Source: Pseudomonadota bacterium
Lineage (GTDB): Bacteria > Desulfobacterota > Binatia > Binatales > Binataceae
Length of the DNA: 64,000 nt
Assembly (NCBI GenBank): GCA_021324755.1
Contig: JAJPIL010000008.1
Coordinates: forward strand, 1-64,000
Direction: 5' to 3'
How positions within the stretch are numbered: the stretch's first letter is position 1; every line of letters starts with the position of its first letter. The translations under genes were made by a program, and so were the position numbers. This document shows, in pieces, positions 56,209 through 64,000 of the stretch. The notes beneath the pieces are model-generated. The model did no database searches. It saw nothing but the letters and a program-made list of their open reading frames with translations, and was not told the DNA's origin.

Positions 56209-56740
56209 ATGACCGCGCCGCACGAGCCAGCGGCGGTTGCCGGCCATATTGCCCGTACCTGTGAGACGCCCAACGCCGATCCCGCTGGAGAAGTGCGCGT
56301 GCTAATCGGGCTTGACCCCGACGCGGACGCGATGGCGCTTATGCCCTAGGAGCGGCGGCCGGATGTCACCGTGGCGGTTGAGTTCCTGCTCAGCGCATCC
56401 CCTGTGTACTTCCGCTCGAGTGACCATAGCGCCGCCGGCACCTGAAGGAAGAAGCGGCTCGACGAATGGGTGGAGCTCAACCTTGAGTGACTTCAGGCGA
56501 GATACCGGGCACGCCTGGCTTACGCAAACCTGCATCTGGACGAGTCGGCGCCGCGTATTCCTGCGCTGGTGGTGCCGCTGGATGATAGAGGGCATCTTAA
56601 CGCCCGCGACCTTTTGGTGCCAAACCAGCTTGGCGCGCTTCAGACCGAGTATGCGCAAGCGATGGCGCCGCTTGGCTTGATACGCGGAGTTGCGGGGTCA
56701 AAGGCGCGCCATCTGCGCGGCGATACCGGCTATCTGTGCC
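56209..56740 (+). pseudogene. MobV/Pre plasmid relaxase, pseudogene
   Basis: A single frame from ATG 56209, interrupted by TAG 56347, TGA 56443 and TGA 56488, keeps the MobV (Pre) relaxase pattern: GHIARTCETPNADP, VAVEFLLSASPVYF, then a tryptophan-to-stop before LQARYRARLAYANLHLDES, and QTEYAQAMAPLGLIRGVAGSKARH. The metal-binding motif HxDExxPHxH reads HLDESAPRIP, so two histidines are also lost. It cannot nick DNA. It is clear evidence of an old mobilisable element at this locus. Confidence 0.8.
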
Positions 56741-57100
56741 AGCGCCGTGCGCTCATACCTGCGATTTCACCCCGGGTCTTGCAACCAGGCTTGCTCTACC
56801 CGCGGCGCACGCGTTCGGAAAAGATCACGCTGCGGCCACCGCTCGCCTTGCGGTTCGATAACCGTTCCCCATCGGGCAACGATGTGCATCTGCCTTTCGG
56901 CAAGGGGTACCGACGGTCCCCGCCCCTTGCCTTGCGTTCGCGGGATCAGAAGCGCACATCTCCGGAGATAGACTTGCCATGACGCTTGGGGGGCTATCTT
57001 GTAGCTAAGTGGGAGTGCGCCCGTGCCGGGTGAGCTGGCCCGTCGCCAAGCCAGGATGCTCGACTTGAGCACGTCCTTTCAATAGGAGGGCTTCGGATGG

Positions 57101-58096
57101 TTAGCGGGCTGCAGCAGGCTCAGTCGCGACTAGCGGCACGATGTTGTGACTGGGATGGCGTGACCGCTGAATTGCCGTCAGAACCTTCGTCGGTGCTTTG
57201 TCATGCTGGTGCTGGGGCGTGTAGAACCAGAAATTGATTGGCTCGGACGGGTCAGGCGTCCGCAACCCCTTTTTGTCGTCTAAAATCACTTTGAGCTTTT
57301 TCCGTCGGCACTGGTCGTGAAATTCCTTGAGAACCTTGAAACGAGCCTTTTCTTTATGGGAAAAGCTCTGACTTTTAGTGCTACCCGCGAATAGCTGGCG
57401 CTGATCCGAGTTGACGTCGAGCCATTCCCGGTACTTGGCGAAGTTGTGATGCGAGAATACGGCCAACCCAGCAAAAAGGTCTGCCAACTGTATCAGCGGA
57501 TATTTTCGCGAATCCACCGGCCTGAGTCTTTTGACCCAAAACTTTCCCAATTTCAATCTTTGCCCAAATGATATCCGGTTTCCAAGCGAAGGCTGAGGTT
57601 CCCCCCTCGGTTTTTGCGAACCCACCCTCCGGAGGCATTTTCTAATCGTTTTCCAATCGAATAGCGAGTTTTCATCCAGATAGAGGCTCCAAACCGCGTT
57701 GTCAGGCCAGCGGTATCCTAAAACGTTGTGGAAAAGGTGGTAATACATGCGCCCAAGGTTGGCTCTGTCATCCCGCCCTCGTATGTCGTGGCGAGAATCC
57801 TTGATATTCCAAACAAGCACGTCGATGCGCAGTGTCCCATTGCTCGCCTCTTCAATGGCGAGCTGGCAGAGTTCACGCGCTACGCCGCTTTGCCTCTCCC
57901 CTCGCAGTTCGCTCCACTTGAACTCTGACTCAGTTAGCAGCTTTCGAATCTTCTCATCTAGGCGCTTTCTATTCCCAGCCGGCGTGGTAACCAAGCAGAC
58001 GCTACGGAAATGTCCGACATTCCAGTTCGCCTCGTCTGCAAAGCCCACGTGGGTGGCGCTCGCGCGCCGCGAAGTCCGTTTGCCTGAAAGCTCCAT
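57101..58096 (-). CDS. DUF3800-type protein
   Basis: A 331-aa protein with the DUF3800 pattern: an acidic FADEANWN segment near the N-terminus (usual form Y-x-DESG), a central YYHLFHNVLGYRW, and the C-terminal YPLIQLADLFAGLA, all expected of this RNase H-like family often found in mobile and defence loci. ATG 58096 is preceded by TAGGAAAG at good spacing; the frame to 58120 is not used. Intact, unlike its neighbours. Function unknown; a nuclease-like defence or toxin role is inference. Confidence 0.75.
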   Translation of the reverse strand: MELSGKRTSRRASATHVGFADEANWNVGHFRSVCLVTTPAGNRKRLDEKIRKLLTESEFKWSELRGERQSGVARELCQLAIEEASNGTLRIDVLVWNIKDSRHDIRGRDDRANLGRMYYHLFHNVLGYRWPDNAVWSLYLDENSLFDWKTIRKCLRRVGSQKPRGEPQPSLGNRISFGQRLKLGKFWVKRLRPVDSRKYPLIQLADLFAGLAVFSHHNFAKYREWLDVNSDQRQLFAGSTKSQSFSHKEKARFKVLKEFHDQCRRKKLKVILDDKKGLRTPDPSEPINFWFYTPQHQHDKAPTKVLTAIQRSRHPSHNIVPLVATEPAAAR

Positions 58097-58111
58097 TGTC
58101 GCTTTCCTATT

Positions 58112-58131
58112 GTATATCACGTAAACTATAC
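58112..58131 (-). promoter_or_regulatory. AT-rich inverted repeat upstream of the DUF3800 gene
   Basis: GTATATCACGTAAACTATAC has GTATA/TATAC arms and lies 15 bases before the DUF3800 start, inside a run of related TAC/TATAC words to about 58215. It overlaps the likely -10 element (TATACAAT on the minus strand), so a repressor operator is plausible. No -35 is clear. Confidence 0.35.
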
Positions 58132-61100
58132 ACTATACCTACCCCATAGAGAAGCTCGACTGATATGCTTGAAAACACCATATTACATTTTACGTAGAGC
58201 ATACATTATTACATAAATTCGCCGGAGTGGCTTTGGAGAACTCAAGTTCTCTAACCGCTGTGCGGTTTATCCAGGTCTTCGAGTTGAGTAAGGGTCATCT
58301 TTGCCAAAGCGGGATCGAGCGTTGTATTGTACAGCGATCGCGAGCGATTCTGGGGGCTGTTTGGTCAACCACGTGAACTCTGGCGGTCAGGCGCGAGCAC
58401 AGGCATCATACACCAGAAATCTCGACCTCCGGGTGTCTGTCGGGCGCGACGAGGTGCATGCTATTGGGCGGAGCGCGAGCCGCTTCACCGATAATCTAGA
58501 GGTGCGGAACAAACCAGTTCAGCGGCAGCTCGTCCTGTTCGAACGCGGCCCGGCCCCGATTGGCCTAGCGCTCGGTCACGGCGATGGCTTCCAGAATTGC
58601 CTTGCACGCGCTCTGCCGGGTCTTTCATACGGGTACGGCTTTTTGCGGCAGGCGGTCACCGAGGTGCCGCCTGAGCGTGCGCTCCGTGACAATATAGGTG
58701 CGGCAGCGGAGCAGGCGTTTGAGTTCGTGTTGAGGTCCCCCGAGATCGAGCGCAGAACGTCCGGGCTCCATTCTTCACCAGGAAGTTTAGAATCACTGGC
58801 CTAGTGCGATTCACCTTTTACAACTGAACCGAAAGACCCGCACGTTGCAGTCGCCGAGCCGGGCGGACACACGCAAGATCTCCTCGCGCTTTTCTTTCAG
58901 GAGTTGATCAAATCCCAAAGCCGAGCCTCGTTAAAAATTTTCCGGATGGGCTCCTTAAGCTTCCGCGCGTGGTTCAGCTGTTCGGCAAGCCTCCTCACCG
59001 ATCGCTGAATCCTTTGGTCGAACGGCTTACCGTAATTCTCGACCTCCTCGGCGCTAACGTAGCGCTCCGGTGTCGGCGCGTAGCGTTGCGCGGTGACCTC
59101 CTTGTCGTCGCGCTTTTGCAAAGGCTTGGAACGTCCTCATTCTCACCCGCGTTGTTGCAGCTGTGGAGGCATCGTCGGTTGCCACGATGCGCTATTCGTC
59201 TTTCTGCGTTCGGGTATCGGGTGAATCGAAAAAATTCCGGGGTCGAGGAAATGGGCGCTAGCTGGTAACTTCGCCGACTTTTGCACGTCCGACATGCATG
59301 GCAAAACGTCGGCTCTTCGTATCACCTATTGCGATGCCTCGGGTGTCTACTTACGCTGCGCTTGCCATCACAGAGGGCCGCGCCAAGCATACGCTTTTCG
59401 GTAGAGCCTGCCGACCCACCGAGAAAAACGTTTGCTGCAACGCTTCTCGGCTGTTCGCATACTCGCACGGATGCACGCAAAGAGGCCACACGAGCACGCG
59501 GTAGGTGCCTCGGGATATCACCCTTTGAATTCGAGGAAAACCTGTCCGTGCGCAACCAACTTAAGCTCGCCGCTTCGCCGACCTCCGGGTGCCAAGGACC
59601 ACATGCGCCGACCAGGTATTTTTGGCTTGCGCCGCCACGTCTTGGTCAGAGCCTTGCCCTGTTTCCACGAGCGGTGCCTGCCCCCCCAACCATCGGATGG
59701 TGGTGAGAAGGGTTCGCTCTCGAGGGAATTAGTCAGGCTTTTGTCGCCAATCGTCTAAAGTTTCCCTTCCTTTCACTTTCACCTTGGTGAGCTTCCCCGA
59801 TCCTCTTCGGCGAGCTTCTTCCACGCTTCTGCGGCGTTACGGCCTTAGCCGTCCCGCGGGCAGTTTCCAGTACGGCACAGGATGTCTCGGGTGCGGCAAG
59901 ATGCCGGGCTTAAACCGGCTCCGAATTGGGTTGCCAGCGTCTTTCGAGCCCTGGAGGGGCGTATAGCTACGGCTGGTTGACGCCGCGTTCGGCGCCTGGC
60001 TGCGCCTCTGGCTGACTTTGCAGTCGAGAGTGTCAACTTATCTGAGCCGAGCGCAGTTCATTACATCGCGTCGATCGCCTCGCCACCGTCAAGCTCGTCT
60101 CCAGACAACGAGCGTCCCGTCATCCGTGCGACCCTCCGTTGTAAGATATAATCGCTTCGCCTAACGTAGCGCGCATTCACACCATGCTTTTTGGCGCGCG
60201 CATCGTCGTGTCCTGTTTTCAGCTTTCAGCTGACCGCACTCCCTTACCGCTCAAGCTTGGTATGCCTCATCCCTTTCTTGCGTCACATAGTCCCCAGCAC
60301 TGGTCCTTCCACGCAAGTGCTAGCGCTCTTATTGTCACAAGTGACATTCACCCAGCGATTGCCTAAAGAATTAATAGCGCTTTCGAAGTCTTTTATTGGG
60401 GGGCAACTTTTGAAGAGACACGTTGCTTCAAGTTCGGGCGCTATTTCGGATAAGTCAACGGAACCCAACCGAAGTCATTTTCGTAGTCGCTTGCGGAGGT
60501 GCCACAAGAAGGCGGCCAGACGAAGCATCGAGCTCCTACCGGTGTTAACCTACTTTCTCGCCGACCCTATAGCCGCGTCGGCATCAGGTTCCTACAGGTT
60601 GTTGGCGCGCCCATCCGAGCAGTTTTCCCGGCATTCACGGAGCTTGCATCTGGACGCGGCAGTGGATCATCTTGCATGTCTAGAACTTTCTGGCGTGTCT
60701 TAGGCAGCTCTCGGGAGTGAGGGCCGCTGATACGTCCACTCCTACACACACAAAAGATTCGCCTCCGGCTGGAGACGATCGCCGTTCTGAAGGTCCGCCG
60801 AAAGCTAGACGCGATTTATTTGAACTGAGCGCACACAGGGCTTAAACCAAGCCTGACGAAAGGTCGCTAAGCGCGACCCGCGTTCAGCAAGAACCAAGTA
60901 TCTTATCGACACTAGGTCGTACTTTCGCCGTAAGGCGTAGCAGCCTTCAACAACTTCTCGACTTTGCCGCTTCGATCGCTTGCTCAATGCAATTCCTAAC
61001 CGGGGCACGAGCGCTGTCGGGTGCGCTTCGGCTTGTGGTGCGCGAAGACGTGGCACAAGAAACCTATCGAGCGTACCAGGAGCGCGTTCTGACAGGGAGC

Positions 61101-62647
61101 AGTTTCGGAAAGCTGGGGAAGCAGCACAAGCATGTTCCCGTCAAAATCAAAGCGTGAGCAAGCGTAGCGGTGAACGGAGTGATCATCACCTCCAACGGGT
61201 GTCATAACGTTCGGTTACGAAGTACTTATCGCCTGAAAAACGAGCTTAAGAGTGGCCGAGCGACGCGATCCTTTTGGTTGCAGAGCTGAGCGTCGCACTG
61301 GACAGGAATCACGCCATCGACCGAACCGGCTAGAATTGCGAATGAGCGACACCGGCGCTGGGCATTCGCGACCATGAGCTCTTCTGAGCCTAAACATGCC
61401 GGCGAGCTCGTTCAAAGCTGGTTTGAACCCGGCGTCATACCGTGCCTAAGACCCTTTACTTCATGTTGGGCTAGAAAATGCACGTAAAAGCCGAGCAATC
61501 GCGGGACGCTGGGGAATGCCTATCGAAAAGGCGTGGAATAAGCCGCCAAAATGAGAGGGATCCGCTCTAAACCGGCGCTGCTCTGCCTCAAGAACTGGGC
61601 CCATTCCCACAAAGCACCGCTTTCTTTGCGCAGTGGCTATGCCAAGGCAGACACACGCCAGCCAACTGTGAGCCAGGAAGTATATGAGTGAGCCGCGACG
61701 AGGTTGGAGCGAGCAGCCTATTGCCTGCACAAATCGACGATACGTACCATCACGCACGCAGCGACGCCGAAGAACTGCTGCATCAAAGTGCCCTTTGGAA
61801 CGAGAGCTTATGCACACCGCGCTTTGTCGTTTTGCGCGGTTGATGAGCGGTATACAAACAGAAGGCACTCAGGCGGGATAACAAAGCTGATTAGCTACGG
61901 TGTGACAAATGCCTACTCAACCCGGATTGAAGTGGGGACTGGTGTAGGACATTAGAGATTGACCTTCGCGGGCTTTGAGGAGAAACAAAATGGAAAAGCC
62001 TAGCGCCTGCCAGACATAGTCTCGGGCAGCTAGCGAACGTCGTCAACATAAAGCTTAGCTGGCCTAGGCTTCGGACGTTACGCCGCTTCTCCAAGAACGC
62101 GTTCCACAGCAAAGCAGATCGACGGAACAATAGGAGGATTCTCCTGCAGGAATCGAAAGTTCCAACAGCCGCACCGAGGGTAGGCAGGCGTCGGACCGAA
62201 AAATCGCCTCAACCATTATGTGATTCAAGCTAAGAAAAAGCCTATGTGTGTCCCCGCCTGCACGGGATTTGTTCGGCTTCCGCAGCTTGTCTCCCTTTGT
62301 CCAGCCGTCAAGAATGCCGCTTAGGTGTCGATAAGTGGTATGCGCTCAGTGCGAGGCGATGGGATAATCGCCAGGCGAGACACGCACCTGCAGAGTGGAA
62401 TCTACGTGGCCACGAACCAGCCTCTAACGACTTGACCTCCATCTAAGCTTGCAGCTAGCCTCTGAACCCTTCCGTCCTTGTGCTGGAAAGAAGATGTCGG
62501 CAATTAGCTGAACCAAATTCGCAAGACCGTAAAGAGAACTGCGGTCGTTGCTTCGCTACTACTGCATGACGCAGGTCGCACCACCGCTGGGTTACACGCA
62601 CCAAGTTGAATAAGAGGCGACACCTGCCGTGCCGGCGCCCTTAAATA
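58121..62647. other. 4.5 kb gene-poor region
   Basis: Apart from the HsdM remnant at 58897-59121 I recognise no gene, RNA, CRISPR array or insertion-sequence end on either strand. Open frames are short, overlapping and without family motifs; 58301-58804 (plus) is the longest but has no codon signal I trust. AT-rich at the left end. Likely decayed accessory DNA; a non-coding RNA or very divergent genes cannot be excluded by eye. Confidence 0.45.
58897..59121 (-). pseudogene. type I restriction methylase (HsdM) C-terminal remnant
   Basis: A 74-codon minus-strand frame reads YAPTPERYVSAEEVENYGKPFD and RRLAEQLNHARKLKEPIRKI, which closely follows the extreme C-terminus of type I HsdM methylases (YVLTPGRYVGAEEVEDDGEPFE, then a helical ending). 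The body of HsdM is not found upstream in any frame, and no hsdS or hsdR is seen, so this is a fragment. Confidence 0.6.
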
Positions 62648-63322
62648 TCATGAGCTTTCTCGTGCCGCCTCGTAGATTGAGTCAAACATTTCTTTATAAT
62701 AGTGAAAGCCTAGCTTTGCGGCGCGCATGATCTTCGCTTTGGCCGTTTCATCCGTGGCATGTTTGGCTATGCGCCAAAAGTGCAAATCAACGTGTTCTTG
62801 GTCAGCTTTCGCGTGAACTCGGAAAAAAGCCACTTGGTCTTCGTTAAAGTGGTAATGTGAGGCGAGTCCAGCAGCGATACGCTCGCATTGGTGAGCGAAC
62901 ATGCCTTCTGGCAATCCTGCTCCCGCAGCAACCTCTCCCGGGCTTGCCATAAAGCTTAGTCGGTAAAAATAGTTCGTAAAGTTCAACACCCCAGGTCTGG
63001 GCTCAGTTTGCTCGAGATCTGCTTCCTCAATACCTAACGCATGAGTGAACTGCAGCCACAATTTCATGTGGCCAGCCTCTTCGATGGCATGAGCCAGGTT
63101 GCGCTTTACTGACTCCAGGTCAGGGCTGCGTACGACACTTACAGCCGAGAAGCGGTACTCCGCTTCAACCAGGAAGTGGTGAAATTGCTCGGCAAAGACG
63201 ATTAGCTGCTGCTTAGTAAGACTTCCTCGCGCTATCTCATCAATAAGCGGATGATATACCAAAAGATTATACTGAGAGTTGAAATAGTCGCTGATTTTTT
63301 TAAGAAAGCTGTCGTTCTCCAT
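62648..63322 (-). CDS. heme-oxygenase-fold diiron-type oxygenase (PqqC/TenA/UndA-like)
   Basis: About 224 aa of the heme-oxygenase-like diiron (HDO) superfamily. Ligand pattern seen (numbered from an upstream TTG, 63340): E88-x2-H91 in EEAGHMKLW, E153 in HQCERIAAGL, and H176/D180/H183 in FFRVHAKADQEHVD. Family members include UndA (fatty acid to 1-alkene), CADD and BesC; PqqC lacks the metal. ATG 63322 is the start chosen. It follows an adenylating-enzyme gene by about 70 bases on the same strand, suggesting an acyl-activation plus oxygenation unit. Substrate unknown. Confidence 0.8.
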   Translation of the reverse strand: MENDSFLKKISDYFNSQYNLLVYHPLIDEIARGSLTKQQLIVFAEQFHHFLVEAEYRFSAVSVVRSPDLESVKRNLAHAIEEAGHMKLWLQFTHALGIEEADLEQTEPRPGVLNFTNYFYRLSFMASPGEVAAGAGLPEGMFAHQCERIAAGLASHYHFNEDQVAFFRVHAKADQEHVDLHFWRIAKHATDETAKAKIMRAAKLGFHYYKEMFDSIYEAARESS

Positions 63323-63391
63323 CGCTCGGTCCGCTTTCAATAGAGTGTCATCTTTTTCGGCTTTATAACCGAAGACTCTCCGGCGCGTTCT

Positions 63392-64000
63392 TTAATCCAG
63401 TAGGTAATACAGTCCGTTTGCGTCCATCATGGCAAGAAGGCCATTGAAAAACCAGCGCCGCCTGAGCCTCTGCGAGGTAATCTTGGGATCGTCATACTCC
63501 ACCATAAGATGAGAGGCTTTTATTTCCACCCCGGCATACTCGAGCAGCTCCCATGGTACCTCTATTGGTTCCCGGCTCTTGGGGTCGACGGGTCGCAATT
63601 CGACATTGGTGATGGGGATGCCTGCCGATTCTGTAACATACCAACTGGGATGCGTTGCTATGGCTGGGCCTGTTTCCGGCATTCCAAATAATGTGATGAT
63701 AGGCCGCCGAAAAAGGTTCCGCAAAGATTCCCGCACGCGGGCTGAAAAAGCGCTTTCGATCGCCATCACGACCCATTTTGCCTTTTCCCTCAACTCCCTG
63801 CGCTGGCGCGGGCCTACCTCGCTTATCAGCTCGCCTGCCTGTTCGGGGGTTACAAACAGGGCCTCGCCGTCGAAGTTCAACATATTTTGCACGAGGCTTT
63901 GCGCACTACTCGTAGCATTTACAATCGCCGTACCCCCTTGGTACATGGCAAGCAAGGCGCTATAAAGTCCGTGCCAAGTCGTGGGATGATTAGCTACAAC
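63392..64000 (-). CDS. AMP-dependent synthetase/ligase, partial at window edge
   Basis: The minus-strand frame runs off the right end of the window, so the N-terminus is missing. What is seen belongs to the ANL adenylating superfamily: NHPTTWHGLYSALLAMYQGGTAIV near the edge, and FGMPETGPAIATHPSW as the core adenylate motif, then WFFNGLLAMMDANGLYYLLD (usual form WxxTGDxxxxDxxGYYxxxGR). It stops exactly there, losing the C-terminal subdomain with the catalytic Lys. The shifted frame continues ERAGESSVIKPKKM, resembling that subdomain's start, so a frameshift is possible. Confidence 0.75.
   Translation of the reverse strand, partial: VVANHPTTWHGLYSALLAMYQGGTAIVNATSSAQSLVQNMLNFDGEALFVTPEQAGELISEVGPRQRRELREKAKWVVMAIESAFSARVRESLRNLFRRPIITLFGMPETGPAIATHPSWYVTESAGIPITNVELRPVDPKSREPIEVPWELLEYAGVEIKASHLMVEYDDPKITSQRLRRRWFFNGLLAMMDANGLYYLLD

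Larger units (their letters stand above)
55563..57100. mobile_element. decayed integrated element at tRNA-Leu
   Basis: Directly after tRNA-Leu the codon structure breaks down. The stretch contains an integrase-like N-terminal remnant (55675), a second broken frame ending at 55928, and a MobV relaxase pseudogene (56209-56740). GC is higher than in the flanking tail. This is best read as the wreck of a mobilisable plasmid or integrative element. Right boundary unknown; it may include the DUF3800 gene and the HsdM remnant. Confidence 0.55.

Noticed and set aside
58301-58804. 167-codon plus-strand frame
   Set aside because: Sequence composition and lack of any motif suggest a chance frame in decayed DNA; not called.
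59500-60000. Possible RNase P, tmRNA or group II intron
   Set aside because: None of the diagnostic core sequences (such as GAGGAAAGTCCGG or the domain V AGC bulge) was found.
60191-60703. 170-codon plus-strand frame
   Set aside because: No family features; arginine/serine-rich chance frame.
58121-62647. CRISPR array or insertion-sequence ends
   Set aside because: No regularly spaced repeats or terminal inverted repeats were seen.

Overview
This 64 kb window is bacterial, about 53-56% GC by eye, with dense housekeeping operons over roughly the first 55.5 kb and a decayed, gene-poor accessory region after that. I cannot assign a taxon firmly. Two neighbouring CaiB/BaiF-type CoA-transferases, an F420-type luciferase-like oxidoreductase, an amidase, a HAD-UbiA fusion, a single-chain glycyl-tRNA synthetase and pyruvate phosphate dikinase would fit an uncultured lineage near Desulfobacterota/Binatota. 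That placement is an inference.

Layout. 170-1471: lone radical SAM/SPASM protein. 5580-1799 (minus): ffh-rpsP-khpA-rimM-trmD-RNA methyltransferase, a translation/secretion operon. 6150-5686, 7056-6547 and 9136-7607: thioesterase, cupin and YifB/ComM ATPase, with a cytochrome c remnant near 7.3 kb. 12000-9297: a 102-aa unknown protein and two CoA-transferases. 12451-15934: ileS-lspA. 16726-16977: small excisionase-like DNA-binding protein, followed by a possible structured RNA. 20318-17494 (minus): aroC-aroK-aroB. 20694-26968: priA, def-fmt-rsmB-rpe. Then tRNA-Pro(CGG), plsY, glnB behind a very good sigma-54 promoter, glyQS and ppdK. 34956-33429: a secreted unknown and an HtrA-like protein that has lost its whole catalytic triad.

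35164-38864 holds the most interesting metabolic cluster: LuxE-like acyl-protein synthetase, LuxC-like acyl reductase and a class III aminotransferase, with no luciferase genes. LuxC and the aminotransferase overlap by ATGA. Together they would activate an acyl group, reduce it to an aldehyde and could transaminate that to an amine. Next come thiL, two CNNM/CorC proteins, larB, an ABC1/UbiB kinase, lexA, a VIT1-type transporter with a WaaP-like kinase, an F420-type oxidoreductase, a glycerophosphodiesterase, an M23 peptidase, an amidase and the HAD-UbiA fusion.

From tRNA-Leu(CAA) at 55480 onward the sequence looks like the wreck of an integrated element: an integrase-like N-terminus, a MobV/Pre relaxase with three in-frame stops and lost metal-binding histidines, an intact DUF3800-type gene with an AT-rich upstream region, a HsdM C-terminal remnant, and then more than 3 kb with no recognisable gene. 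The window ends with a heme-oxygenase-fold diiron-type enzyme downstream of an adenylating enzyme that runs off the right edge and lacks its C-terminal subdomain.
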